Source: Hofstenia miamia
Lineage: Eukaryota > Xenacoelomorpha > Acoela > Hofsteniidae
Direction of reading: 5' to 3'
Length of the DNA stretch: 64,000 nucleotides
Assembly (NCBI GenBank): GCA_900660155.1
Contig: CABFPE010000225.1
Coordinates: forward strand, 32,048-96,047
Both the position numbers and the translations under genes were made by a program. Every line of letters starts with the position of its first letter. Positions within the stretch are counted from its first letter, which is position 1. Positions 12,929 through 22,882 of the stretch are shown here, one piece after another. The notes under the pieces were generated by a model, which saw nothing but the letters and a program-made list of their open reading frames with translations, searched no databases and had not been told where the DNA came from.

Positions 12929-14125
12929 AGCAGCAAATTTTATTATTATTCTAGCAGCAAATTTAAGTTATTTTAATTATTTTAATTTGTCTATATGTAA
13001 ATATTTTAATTTTTTAGCTTGTTTATTGTATATGTCTGTATTTTAGTATGTGCTATTAAATTTTGTAAACATGTGTATGTATATATGTTTGTAAATATTG
13101 TACATTATATTTTTTTCAAATTTGTCAGCATTTACAGCAAAAGTACTAGCATTACATAAACAAAAATAAAGCTATTGAAGGCTTACTAGTATTATTATTA
13201 TTATTTTATTAGTATTAGTAGTAGTAGTATAGAAACTTAAAGCACAGCGTTTTAGAAAATAGTAGCAGTGCGTTTTAAATAAAACTTCATACTTGTTTAT
13301 CGAGTGGTGTCCATGCACCACAGAGAATATAGCCATCTAATGTTAATTGTGAAGACCAATAGCGCTGACCTTGAACAGAACCGACTAGAACATAGCCATC
13401 CCTATACGATATAAGCGCCATACGTCCATCATGAGACCAAGCAAAGTCGGAAACCTAACATGCAATTGTAAATACAAAATATTCACTAAAGCCAAACCTG
13501 GCTGCCACGGTCATTCACAAGTTCAATTGACCAGCGTCCTTCGTATTTTACCCAAACGAAAATAACCCCATTCATGTCGCAAGTTGCCATTTTCTGATAG
13601 GGTTCATTCCATCGAACAAGAACAACCTAAGTGTATAATTTTTACGAACATCATAAATACATAGTAACGTTAATAAATGTATACAACTATTATAATAAAA
13701 CATACAATACAAAAGAAAAGACGAACCTCGGCGTTATGTCCACGCAAATTAAAGTTCGGCCGACATGGAAAATCTGGATCAACTGCTTGGCTTGAGGTAA
13801 ACGTAACACCCACAATACCCTTTGAGTTACCAGTAGCTAACCAGCCATGACCGCAATTACGTTTTCTAAAAATTGGGCCACATCATGAAGTTTAATCCTG
13901 TCATCATAGCATATTATTAAATCATGGGTTGATTAAAACAAATTCATTCTCAAGAGCTATACAAAAGTCCATTTCACGATTCAAAATATATCGCAACTTT
14001 AAAGTGTATTATTACCTTATATGACTTCGTTCAACTTCACTTCGTGGAACAGTACCTTTCCAAGACAAAGAAAGTATGTTAGAGTCAGTGCAAGCAACAG
14101 GATGTTGCTCAAGCCAAGCATACAT
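471..14125 (-). CDS. TULP4: TULP4-like WD40/SOCS-box tubby-family protein, 5' ten coding exons (3' end outside window)
   Basis: Seen: exons at 14016-14125, 13727-13865, 13498-13626, 13293-13454, 9032-9203, 8860-8982, 7493-7626, 6874-7098, 4219-4486 and 471-616 each have GT donors and AG acceptors, and their lengths sum to 1608 nt (536 codons) with every phase matching. The translation follows recalled vertebrate TULP4: start MYAWLEQHP, then HGWLATGNSKGIVGVTF, VRWNEPYQKMATCD, WSHDGRMALISYRDGYVLVG, and LYLEYLGGLVPILKGRR near residue 450. Family knowledge: TULP4 has N-terminal WD40 repeats, a SOCS box thought to recruit an elongin/cullin ubiquitin ligase, and a C-terminal tubby domain. WD40 covers about residues 10-360 and the SOCS-box-like part about 375-430. 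The tubby domain is not in the window. Introns hold hAT-like elements and an antisense LINE. The last exon is assigned mainly by phase and splice sites. Confidence 0.93.
617..4218. other. TULP4-like intron 9, no gene recognised
   Basis: 3.6 kb, AT-rich, with no coding signal I can support. It holds a perfect 15-bp-arm hairpin at 1093-1130 and a G8 run near 3172-3179. A slightly GC-richer patch near 2000-2230 may be an old unclassified repeat. Confidence 0.6.
1093..1130. repeat. Short perfect inverted repeat (hairpin)
   Basis: Arms AAGGACATACTAAAT and ATTTAGTATGTCCTT, 15 bp each with no mismatch, separated by about 7 bases. It lies in an intron of the TULP4-like gene. No other support for a small RNA gene. 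Confidence 0.7.
4219..4486 (-). CDS. TULP4: TULP4-like coding exon 9 (first tubby-like block)
   Basis: Residues 399-488. Contains CYVLYLEYLGGLVPILKGRR then VSKLRPEFVI, the best conserved stretch of TULP4 outside the C-terminus. Acceptor ATATTAG at 4488-4487; strong donor GTAAGT just below 4219. Ends with one base of the next codon. Confidence 0.94.
6016..6761. mobile_element. hAT-like non-autonomous DNA transposon
   Basis: The left end reads CAGAGATGGAATTGGGGCGG and the inverted right end CATAGATGGAAGTGGTGCGG. They are flanked by 8-bp direct repeats GTCTCAGT (6008-6015) and TTCTCAGT (6762-6769), 7 of 8 matching. Ends starting CA(G) and an 8-bp target duplication are the hAT signature. 746 bp, with C-rich termini (tandem CTGCCC/TGCCCC motifs) around an AT-rich centre and no transposase. 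It sits in intron 8 of the TULP4-like gene. Confidence 0.75.
6874..7098 (-). CDS. TULP4: TULP4-like coding exon 8 (last WD40 blade, start of SOCS-box-like part)
   Basis: 75 codons, residues 324-398: SCLAWGHNDKRLFIATGPAV, then VESLSLPQSIKNQLLYAF and LPTIK. The vertebrate equivalents are SICWGHRDSRLLMASGPALY and LTLPPRLCSYLSTAFIPTIK, the latter within the annotated SOCS box. Phase 0 at both ends. Confidence 0.93.
7493..7626 (-). CDS. TULP4: TULP4-like coding exon 7
   Basis: Encodes ELKLEWSNCGLFLAVSG, then KPKIKFYTMYG, residues 279-323. It corresponds to the QWC..GDLLAVAG...KFYNVRG strand pair of TULP4. A loop present in vertebrates between these strands is shorter here. Acceptor TTTTAG, donor GTATTA, ends in phase 0. 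Confidence 0.9.
8860..8982 (-). CDS. TULP4: TULP4-like coding exon 6
   Basis: Encodes the block FTISMIIGNEDIFLMKSYED then LAPIIIN, which follows LLTVSFTSGDISLMNNYDDLSPTVI in vertebrate TULP4. Acceptor TTTTTAG; donor GTTTAT. It enters and leaves in phase 1, consistent with its neighbours. Confidence 0.88.
9032..9203 (-). CDS. TULP4: TULP4-like coding exon 5 (WD40)
   Basis: Begins VFFGTSDGQIIVMDIHGAMV, matching VLFGTADGQVIVMDCHGRML of TULP4, residues 181-238. Acceptor TTTTAG, donor GTGAAC. The second half (after about residue 205) is diverged and shorter than in vertebrates, where an acidic loop sits. Confidence 0.9.
10345..10692. mobile_element. hAT-like MITE in TULP4-like intron
   Basis: Ends CAGTGTTGGAAC and, inverted, CAGTGTTGAAAC; both sub-terminal parts carry a GAGCACGG motif. 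The 8-bp flanks are ATCATCAT and ATTATCAC, 6 of 8 matching, so the target duplication is only approximate. 348 bp without coding capacity. It abuts the LINE on its right. Confidence 0.5.
10865..12837 (+). pseudogene. LINE ORF2 reverse transcriptase, decayed
   Basis: Reads RPISI near 11515, LDLSKAFNSMNFDIL near 11720, GVPQGTVLGPILFALYVNDI near 11890-11950 and the catalytic YADDT at about 11983. The C-terminal part (12430-12837) has the usual N.LS..I......FK..IK.FLL end. Damage: the reading frame before 10865 is shifted, there is one in-frame TAA at 11675-11677, and a frame change lies near 12370-12430. One ambiguous base lies at 11421. Few lesions suggest a fairly recent insertion. Confidence 0.88.
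12884..12927. repeat. (ATT)n tail of the LINE
   Basis: About 14 units of TTA/ATT directly after the LINE 3' UTR, consistent with a microsatellite tail left by target-primed reverse transcription. Confidence 0.8.
13293..13454 (-). CDS. TULP4: TULP4-like coding exon 4 (WD40)
   Basis: Exactly 54 codons, residues 127-180: VSDFAWSHDGRMALISYRDG, then YVLVGSVQGQRYWSS and LCGAWTPLDKQ. Phase 0 at both ends; donor GTATGA. The following intron of about 4.1 kb holds the antisense LINE and a hAT-like MITE. Confidence 0.93.
13498..13626 (-). CDS. TULP4: TULP4-like coding exon 3 (WD40)
   Basis: Encodes VVLVRWNEPYQKMATCDMNG and WVKYEGRWSIELVNDRGSQ, residues 84-126, in phase 0 on both sides. It is almost residue-for-residue the second WD40 blade of vertebrate TULP4. 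Confidence 0.93.
13727..13865 (-). CDS. TULP4: TULP4-like coding exon 2 (WD40)
   Basis: Encodes KRNCGHGWLATGNSKGIVGV, then TFTSSQ and NFNLRGHNAE, residues 37-83. Acceptor TTTTTAG ends at 13866 and donor GTTCGT begins at 13726. It matches the GWLATGN.+G.VGVTFTSS and FNLRGHN blocks of TULP4. Confidence 0.92.
14016..14125 (-). CDS. TULP4: TULP4-like coding exon 1 (start codon)
   Basis: Reads MYAWLEQHPVACTDSNILSL then SWKGTVPRSEVERSHI, which aligns with the vertebrate TULP4 N-terminus (MYA..., DSNIL.LSWKG..P.SE). The ATG at 14125 was chosen because it matches the known family start. The exon appears to extend to 14138, where a TTCTAG acceptor implies an upstream non-coding exon. The donor GTAATA lies at 14015-14010. 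The exon ends in phase 2. Confidence 0.9.
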
Positions 14126-14138
14126 CACATCATGATTT

Positions 14139-16490
14139 CTAGAACAAAATATTTGCTGAGATTTTAATTTGAGAAATTCCAAATTTACCAAACTCATTAT
14201 TGCAAATAAATTGATAAGAAATATATAAATATATATTTCAGAAATAAATGTGTAACTAGTGATACACAGACACTTAGTCTGGTATGATGCATTAATTATG
14301 TGGCATATTAAACACCAAGTATATTGAAAATTTCAATTGCTAACACCTTAATCACAAGTCATTATTATTTTCAATTATGGGATTCATAAATCCAAACTTT
14401 CTTGTTTTGCTTGAAAACTTCAACCTTTTCTGATGAACCACTAAAGGAAGAATCTTCTAATAATGAATATATTTTGCGTTTTACTTAACGTTTAACAAAT
14501 GCGCCTTTGCTATACACATAGAGTCGCTCTGTACTTTATATTTTACGCTTTATTTCATGTGATAATTTGTTAACTTAAATACATCTTAATATTATAAACA
14601 ATTTGATGCCAACCAAAAACAGTGTCTATTCCAAAAGACTACGATCTATCACACTTATTCTCAGTATAAATTCAGTGCTTTTTAGCAGATCTTGATGCAG
14701 TTTTCTTTACTATGTTGCGCTTTGACAGCTTTTTAACTTCAGAGGTCGATGGCTCTCTCAAACAAAATGCATAAAATTCTAAAAGCTTTAAAATACTTTT
14801 TTCCTGATTTTTTAACAGTTGTTTTCTGCAGTTGTCTCAGCATGCACTGTTTTCGACCTTTCTTATGCCCGATAAGTTCCAAATTTGTAAAGCCATTCAG
14901 ATTTTCTTCAAATGAAGAGTTGAACTCACAATCTGACATCAAAATGCTGTAGAAGTTTGCAAATTAAAGTGAATAAATTAAATTTGTTGTTGTTCATAAG
15001 TAGCATAAATATATAGAGTCTCTGTGAACATCTTCAAAAAATAAAAATTCACATAAATTTAACAAAATTTTCACATTATGTGCATAGTGAGTATATTTCT
15101 CAACGCTTCAATCGGAAAAAATCTCAAATTTACTTTATTAAGCCTGTACAGGGCCAGAGTCGCTGTGTACGTTTAGAACATCTGGTCAGAGTCGCTGTAT
15201 ATATCCAAATCACCGTTTTAAACGTACACAGCATAGGTGATAGGTTGATGTAGCTGATGGCCTTGAGAGGCTGTAGTCCAATATACTAAATATGTTATCT
15301 TTCTCTAATCAATTTTTTTCAGATTAAACTTCTTCATTTCATAAAACAGCCTGTATGCCAAAATACGATAGGCTGCAGGTCAATATACTAAATATTTTAG
15401 ACACTACTTCGCTTATACTGACATGTTTATATGAGATTGAAGATTTGAAAATGAGTACTTGCTTCAAACTAAATTAAATATACATAGAAAAATATCATTG
15501 GAATTATTCATAATCATATATAATCGTGAAGTTACCTCAACTAATGCTATAGTAATGTCACTATATGATGAATATGATTCTTGGTTAGAATTTGCAAAAA
15601 TATTTCAGATTTTGATTGTTAAATTTATAATAATTAATATCTTGTAATTTTGCATGAAAACTTTGAATAATAACTAAGGCAACCGAAAATGGCACAGATA
15701 AATGAAAAAATGCGTTATACTGAAAATTGTAAATACAAAATGAATAAAAATTGTTAAATCACATTTTGTAAAGTGTATCAATTTTGAATAATTCAATTCA
15801 AAATAAACTAATTCACCTAATACGCAACTTTACTTTTCTTTGCATTGGTGACTAAGATTCCAGTTTAGGGAAGTTATTTAGAATTAGGAAATGTTTGGTA
15901 TAATATAATACAGTATTTAAAGAACTGTCCCAATGACGAACAGCTGGATGAGATGGTTGAGTCAATCCAGCATCTTCCTTCATAAAAAAGATCTTGTATT
16001 CAATTTGTTAATTGCCCTTTTTAGTAACAGGGAAGTGTACAGCGAAATGGTCTAATATGTAGCAAAAGTAATGCTGAAACACCAGCTGAAAACAAGTCCT
16101 GGTATGCACTATAACTAGAGCAATTTTAGCTGAAGGCAAGCACCAATCAAATTGATACAGTACATTGCAATTGTATCAATTACTCCATTAATTTATCATA
16201 AAATATGGCTGGGACGTGAAAACCATAAACCTATAAAAGTTTCACAAAAACGTATACATTTAGCATTACACATTAAACTGTAAATGTAAAAATTGCATTT
16301 TGTAACCAAAACCACCAAAATGACGGCATTTGGTTGCCCTCATAATAATCCATTCCAAATTTACTATGCTTGAAGGGGGACATATGTAGGCTAAAGTGCA
16401 ATTTTACAATTGTTCCTTAATATCTAGCGCCAGTCTAGATATTGTAAATAATGCGCACATACATAAAATTTTTTGAATAATTTTCTGTAT
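14139..16490. other. Upstream of the TULP4-like gene; no supported gene
   Basis: A 5' non-coding exon and promoter of the TULP4-like gene should lie at or beyond the left part, but I cannot place them. A lysine-rich minus-strand frame (about 14939 to 14735, MSDCEFNSSFEENLNG... KKSGKKYFKAF) has no recognised relative. The phrase AGAGTCGCTGT recurs near 14520, 15153 and 15186. Confidence 0.4.
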
Positions 16491-16582
16491 ATTACATTTA
16501 TAATTGGCGCTAAATATGCACATCATTTTATGTATATATATATATAAATATATATATATTTAATTGACGTTAATACAAAAAC

Positions 16583-16610
16583 GTTTCGACTATATTATAG
16601 TCATCGTCAG
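16583..16610 (-). ncRNA. Hammerhead-ribozyme-like core in left arm
   Basis: The minus strand reads CTGACGA, the GACTATA/TATAGTC stem and GAAAC, the mirror of the core in the right arm with one different base at the variable position. Confidence 0.42.
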
Positions 16611-16637
16611 TTAACAATATTTTTGCGGTAATAACCA

Positions 16638-16876
16638 AGCTATACATTGGAGAAACTAAACGACATTTTGGTATTCGCATTAAGGAACATCTTAATGGGC
16701 ACCTTGAAACAGAAATATTCAATCACCTTCATGAATTAAAGAAAGAAAATTTTGAAATAGTCATGAAAACAACCCACACTAAGATCTGTGAGGCTCTATT
16801 AATTAAACAACATAACAAAGAAAACATCATGAATAAACAATGTAATTTAGGCAAGAATGAGATTAAATTATTTTAG
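16638..16876 (+). pseudogene. GIY-YIG endonuclease C-terminus of a Penelope-like element
   Basis: Open to a TAG at 16874-16876. It begins at LYIGETKRHFGIRIKEHL (YIG of GIY-YIG, then the conserved Arg/His helix) and continues FEIVMKTTHTKICEALLIKQ to NEIKLF. The N-terminal RT and the first part of the endonuclease are missing: the copy is cut at the left inverted repeat. It resembles the fragment at 52993-53225 (KRHF.TR.K.HL; FEI...T.DTK..EAL.IK). Confidence 0.78.
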
Positions 16877-16946
16877 TGTATGCAATATCATTAAATTATA
16901 AAGTGTAGTATATTGTAAACTTTTATTACCGCAAAAATATTGTTAA

Positions 16947-16974
16947 CTGAGGATGACTATAATATAGTCGAAAC
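16947..16974 (+). ncRNA. Hammerhead-ribozyme-like core in right arm
   Basis: CTGAGGA, then a self-complementary GACTATAATATAGTC stem, then GAAAC: the order CUGANGA - stem II - GAAA of a hammerhead. One extra T sits between the core and stem II. Stems I and III are weak by eye. The left arm (16583-16610, minus) has the same core with CTGACGA. Confidence 0.45.
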
Positions 16975-17041
16975 GTTTTTGTATTAATGTCAATTAATTA
17001 TATGAATCTCAGTAAATTAACATTTGAATATATATATATAT

Positions 17042-20000
17042 AGCGTTGGCAAAAAAGTGAATTTAAAAAAACGTTTTAAACGTTCAAAATGTTTTTTTTA
17101 CTTTTAGAGAGAACCCGTTCAAGGTACAAAAATTTTGCTAAAACACATATAGTAGCAAACATTGAATTATGTAAACTTATCAACATTCATTTTTCGTTTC
17201 ATACACCGAAACAAAATGAAATCAAAAAATTATTTTAGCAAATTTTCCTATATAAATTGAAAAAACAGCTGTGGAGAAACTATGAAAACTATTTGTTAAT
17301 AGTTGAATGTAAAGGATCGGATGAAGAATTAAAGTTTCAATTTCGTTCTTATTATGTTGCATTTATTTCCATGGTGCTAAAAATGACTACCAGTCAGCAA
17401 AAATAATATTTTGTTAAAAATGGTTCAACAGTAAAATCCCTCACGACCGAAAATGTAACAGAATTTGTATATGAAAGGCAGAGCTGGCCTGAAAATTCGG
17501 AACGTATTCATCACTGAGTAACAGTAATTTCAAGCACTTTAATCAGTTATTTTCACCTTTGTGAATTTATAAGTAAGTACAGGTTTAGCACTATTTAAAA
17601 AGCTATTTCTGAATTTTTATTCTTAATACAAAGCAAATAAACCGAGACAAGTGAAGACGAAAACATTACAAATATCATGCCAAGAGCCACTTTACGAAGA
17701 ACAAAACGCGTCGATCAATTTAAGAACAAAGTGTTCTAGAGCGGTATTGAAAAACTTAGAAGTTGTTACATAATTCAATATAATGGAATACATTTACAAT
17801 TAAGGGAAATTTGCTAAGCGACTAATTATCCGCTTTTAGGTTAAAGAATGCAGCAACACAGGAAACTGCAGAATTCAATTAAATAGGTCGTTGATGATTA
17901 GAACATGAGACTAATTAACTGACTTTTCCAAATAATAAAGTTAATGCAATGGTAGTACATTGTGAAACAAAACGACTACTGATAGTAAAATAAAATATAG
18001 TAATAAATTTGGAATAAATTTAGTCAGACAAGCTCTGATATAATGCAAGTGCGTAGGCAAAGGGAGCTATGGTTGAAGCTGATGGGTGGGTCCTGATCAT
18101 GAGTACATGAAGGAAACTTGAATAGTTTTTTACATCTATAACGACTAGGATAATTCGAAAAATTCTCCCACAATTGTTTTTTATCTAAAAAATATCTTAT
18201 ACTATGCTTAGTAATTTAAATTAACGAAAACACGTACTCTCAATCATGTCAAAAAGCTTTACTGGGATTTCATGGCTATTACTATGAAATATTATTCAAT
18301 TAACATTAATGTCTAACAAAATTTAGCAGTCCCTTTACAAGTTTGTAAAATAGTATACCACTATGTTTCATATTACAATCAAAATGGTCGCTAAGAGAAT
18401 TTTGCTTATAAATAATTTCTAATTAATCATTGGTGAACCTATTAACCCAAACCAAAATATTTGTAAAAATTAACAACTTAGATAGGTTTCGGTTGCAAGG
18501 AATTATCGTTAGTAAATAATAATTAACAAACAACCACACTAAGAAAATATATAAAATTTGTGAGATATTTATAAATAAATTAATTATTAATAATAAAATG
18601 ACAAAATCGTTAGAAATAAATATCCTGCAATTTGGGTTTAGAAATTTTAATGTTCTAGAATTGGGATTAGCTCTGCGTCATTGATTCATGGTAATTATAA
18701 ATTCCCAAGAAAACACGATACAACATTCAAGTACAAATGCACAAAATTAGTGAGTCAGGGTACATGTACATTTCTGATAAAGTTAATTGCAGTAATATCA
18801 GTGAAGAGTGTGCAACAATTTTTTTAAGAAACTTCATCATTCTATTAAACTCCAAATGCAAATTCTTAAAAAACTCAGTTAATATTGCAATGCGATTAAC
18901 AAGTTGTCAATAACGGTCACATGGAATTGAAATATACAAAACTTGCATACTTTTAACAGAAATATTAAGTCATTTGCGTTAGAATAAAAAATGTATGCAC
19001 AATCACGTGCGGAAATTATAACTGTTTCAAAGACCTACGATAACGACTACTAGATGCTATGTTTGATGTACGAATTACGTATTCCAATGCGCCATCAAAC
19101 CGATGTAAGACACATTTGCTTAAATTTTGTCTGAACATGAGGTTTCCAAGAGTTTATTAAATTAGTGTGCATAACAATGAATATACTTTATGTACCCCTC
19201 ATGTTTGCAACCAATGGCGATATGGATGAAGAAGCTATTTAATATTATGCATTACTTGCCGAAATGTTAAGTAATAAAATTAAATATATTTATGCAGATG
19301 CTATTAGTTACATGCGAATAAGGCTTTCACAAAGTTAAGAACAGAATTAATTGCTCTATATGTTAAAGAAAAAATGTGTATCAAATTGGTGTAAATTTAA
19401 TTCAAGCGTTGATTGATAACTAATGGTCATTGCAGGTGATTTTTATCTTAGTTGTTAAAGAAATTTGCTAAGTTAATATTTATCAATGTTTAATAAGCAG
19501 CGATTGTTAAATTATGGTTCCATTAATGTTGTGGTTGGTTCAATCATATTTAGGCAGACAGGAAACGGATACTCATATATGATAAAAATGAAATCTGCTT
19601 GAAATAATTATTGTATATTTTAAATATTAAAATAAAGTTTTTTAAATATAACTAAAACATTACAACTAATAAAACTGTTACTACATACTATATTTTGGCA
19701 ATTATTAATCAATAAAAGGGGAATATATTTCTTTCAATTTTAAGCACTTTGTTTACAAGGATGTATATTGAAACGAAAAATGTTTATATTTAGTTCTGAG
19801 ACTTGCAAATGAAAAAAATTTGAGGTGCGCATTTAATCTCTACTTGCAAATAGCTAAACGATGTCTAGAAAAAATATTTGTTGCTAATGCAATTTCGCAT
19901 GAAAAATTATACGGACTGTTATTAAGCAGAATAAAAAAATTATAACCCACTAAGTTTTAGACAATTTTTGGATTTAATTAAACTCAGTACCGTGATCACC

Positions 20001-20085
20001 CGGTTGCAAATACTGGCTGGTTTTACAACAGTGGCTCTAATAAGCGGATTCTATTGTACTAAGCATTTTTCAATGATGTAAACAC
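17042..20085. other. No gene recognised
   Basis: 3 kb of AT-rich sequence without a long frame, splice-consistent exon or terminal repeats I could support. Confidence 0.5.
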
Positions 20086-20089
20086 TACT

Positions 20090-20405
20090 TCAAAATATAC
20101 TCCTTTATTGTAATAATGTTTGCAATGTTGACCTACTTCTTGAAGATATTGTTCATGAAAAACGACATTGAACATGGTTTTACTGTTACAGTGGAATAAT
20201 CAAGTTGTAATTGATGTTAAACAATTGTTTGTTTTCTAGAAATCCTGGAAACTTCATGTCCTGCTAAATTAAAAATCAATTTGAAATTCAACTAGAAAAT
20301 CTTAAATTAGGAAAACACACATATATTACGTTAATTGAACATTAGAACCAGTTACAAGATGGACGACATTTAACCTGGCCCGCTATGGCCGGTTAAATTA
20401 ATATT
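20090..20405 (-). repeat. Dispersed repeat family, copy C
   Basis: On the minus strand it aligns with the direct copies at 61395-61845 and 62088-62530: shared blocks GTTGAATTTCAA, AGCAGGACATGAAGTTTCCA, ACCATGTTCAATGTC and AATATCTTCAAGAAGTAGGT. No coding potential; family unknown. Confidence 0.75.
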
Positions 20406-20410
20406 GCAAT

Positions 20411-21486
20411 TAGTCTCACTAGAAAAATATCGCAAAGTATCATTCTGATAAAATTGTATAAGTATGCTTCCACACAATTAATTATAATGTACAGCAAATA
20501 GGTATTTGTAAACCAACTAAAATTGCTTAATGAGCCCGGCTCAGCAATTAAACAAGTGATAGTGCCAAATGAAACTCATTAATTGATGTGCTCCTATTAA
20601 CGGAGTAAAAGTTTCTAATAGATACAATGAGCAAATTTCCTAAGTGATTAAAAATCAAGCCGCTGATTGTGCATGCGAATATGTGCAAAAGTAGCAAAGT
20701 GCTAGGAACTATATACCCATGTTGAGATTTATTCAAAATATACTACTTCGAAATTCAAATTGATAGAGATAAAATTATGATCGCTTTCTTAAATTTAGTA
20801 GAATTGTTTGGTATAATTGAATACATCCTTAAAAATGTATGGAAGAAGTAAAACTAAGCACCAATAACTTGATCGTAAATAAGTTATTTTTATTTATTTA
20901 CCTTTTTCTATAAATAAAAGCGTTCATATAGTTCTTTTTGTATTTATAATATTTTATTTATTTGAAGAGCATGTGAAAACATGTCATACATCCGAAAACT
21001 AATTTTATTACGTTTAGAAAGAAACAATACCGACAGAAATTCCGGAATTTAACATTACAACGGAGAGGTTGATACCTTACTAATCAACGCTGAGTAGAGC
21101 ACAAAAGATCAACCATATACATGATTATAATTAGCACATTTATTGTAACAATCTATAATTGATTTAAGAATATATTGTCATATAGAAAAATGATTAACAG
21201 CATCCATATAATTTTAGGAAGTTTTCAGCAAAATAATTAACTTGAAATGTAAAATTGTTCTTTCTCAACATGTTTTGTAAGTTTTATAAATCTTTGTCTA
21301 AATTTTCATGTCCCTTTAGTGCAAAATAATGCCATTAGTTGCTTCAAAATATTAATCTCGAATAAATTCGATTTAGTTGATTACGAAATAGTTATTTCTT
21401 TCTCTTTCTGCTGAGAACTACTTGATAAAAGACTCTTTGTGTGAAGTACTTCTGAAGGAGCAGAGGTTTCATTCATAAAATTTTAA
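20411..21486. other. No gene recognised
   Basis: AT-rich spacer with no supported feature. Confidence 0.5.
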
Positions 21487-21729
21487 ATGCATTCCTACAT
21501 TCACTGTCCATTTTGTTCATCGAAGTATAAATTTGTCAGTATATTTTTGATTCACTTGAACAGATGCCATAAGGATATGTGTTTTTCAGTAGAAAACATT
21601 TGTGATGCTGATGCTATATCAGAATGTGAATGTTTACCAGCTAATACGTTTGCCAAATTGGATTTAAATGCTAATACCGAAGATTTCAAGCCATCAAAGA
21701 TAGAAGAATTGCCAGTGACGTTAATGGAG
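21487..21729 (+). CDS. Possible first exon with one C2H2 zinc finger
   Basis: ATG at 21487 opens a frame with HCPFCSSKYKFVSIFLIHLN then RCH, a C-x2-C-x12-H-x4-H finger. It is followed by an acidic Cys-containing stretch and KPSKIEELPVTLMEV. Just after LME the sequence GAG|GTATAA could be a splice donor, and the frame stops three codons later. Single-finger N-termini like this occur in host genes and in transposon-derived genes. No following exon was found, so function and status are open. Confidence 0.4.
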
Positions 21730-22670
21730 GTATAATTAAATGTCTTAAGTTTATCTTTTACCTTGCTTACCCGGTCATCAATGGAAGTTACCAAATCATT
21801 AAGTGCTATTGCCTAATTTAATATAGTTTATAGACACCTTTTCATCAAGTGCAGTAATTTATTTTTGTAAATTTCTTATCCTTTATATAGTTCTATGTAT
21901 TTTTGTAATATAACAGATATTTAAATATTGATTTAGATCCTTATAATTAATACGCTCTTTAATTAGATTCGTTTAGATTATTTAATGCGCTTGAATTTAT
22001 AATTACATTTGTCATCTGTTTACTAGAAATTTATAATGTAACTCATGAAAATGGAAAATATTAGCAATACTTTAGGTTTAGTTATTGTAATTGTACTTGG
22101 AGTATACGTATTTTCGAACCCCTTTGTATGAAAATTACTATTAACAACAATTTAGGTCTTTACAAAGATGAAAATGTGAGTAATCATATTTAGGCAGCAT
22201 TTGTTTTAGATTCGACTTACTATGTAAGAATTAATATTGTTTAGCTAAAATCGCAGTAATAAGCGTACAATTAAACATTCAAATGTTGCAATTGATTATA
22301 CGTCTGACCTAGTGTCAGTACGACGCATTTTTAAACAGCGTAATTTCATGCACATTTCCAATTTATAAAAGAATTTTCCAGGCTTTTTAAGAGCAAAAGT
22401 ATGCATTCATATTTTTAGTGAAATAATGATTCAATTCTTCAGGTTTTTTCTGGTTTATTTTGCATCAAATTTTAATGCAATATCGAAATTGTTTTTCAAA
22501 AAATTTGTTTATAATAAAGTGCAGGTTAAAATATACGTCAAATATACTTATTTTCATAAGCCTTGGTTAACTGATACTATTGATTATTGATTTGTTAAGA
22601 GAACACAGCATACAACAAATACATCTAGGGGGATTTTTGTTTAGTTTAGGAATAGAAATTAGTATATAAT
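21730..22670. other. No gene recognised
   Basis: AT-rich; any downstream exon for the zinc-finger frame would lie here or later, but none is evident. Confidence 0.45.
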
Positions 22671-22882
22671 GAATACATCATAGGCGCCGCGAGCGGGGGG
22701 GCTTTCATGGTGAGTTGATTGAATTGACTATAAAGTTTATTATATTGAAATCAGGTGCGCACACCCCCCCAAATTTTCAAAGCTTACATAAACTTTGGTC
22801 TGAATAACATAGTTTTGTCTAACTTTAACTTCAAGAAAGCATGTCAAGTTTTTTCTATTATTATAGAAAATTATAATGTATA

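Larger units (their letters stand above)
10700..12930 (+). mobile_element. 5'-truncated LINE (Jockey/CR1/L2-like superfamily) antisense in intron
   Basis: Starts in the linker between endonuclease and RT (about 10735, EQKFIHLLKNISFD), so the AP endonuclease is gone. It then runs through the whole reverse transcriptase and C-terminal region to a stop at 12837. A short 3' UTR with AATAAA at 12862 and a (TTA)n tail to about 12927 ends the copy; such microsatellite tails are usual in these LINEs. Orientation is opposite to the host TULP4-like gene. The exact clade was not determined. Confidence 0.85.
16563..16995 (+). mobile_element. Penelope-like element 3' fragment bounded by inverted repeats
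   Basis: About 70-bp near-perfect inverted repeats (16563-16633 and 16923-16995) flank the C-terminal part of a GIY-YIG endonuclease (about 16638-16876). (TA)n runs lie just outside both ends (about 16535-16560 and 17030-17041). Family knowledge: Penelope-like elements end in a GIY-YIG domain and have terminal repeats that may be direct or inverted. Each arm contains a hammerhead-like core. Confidence 0.78.
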
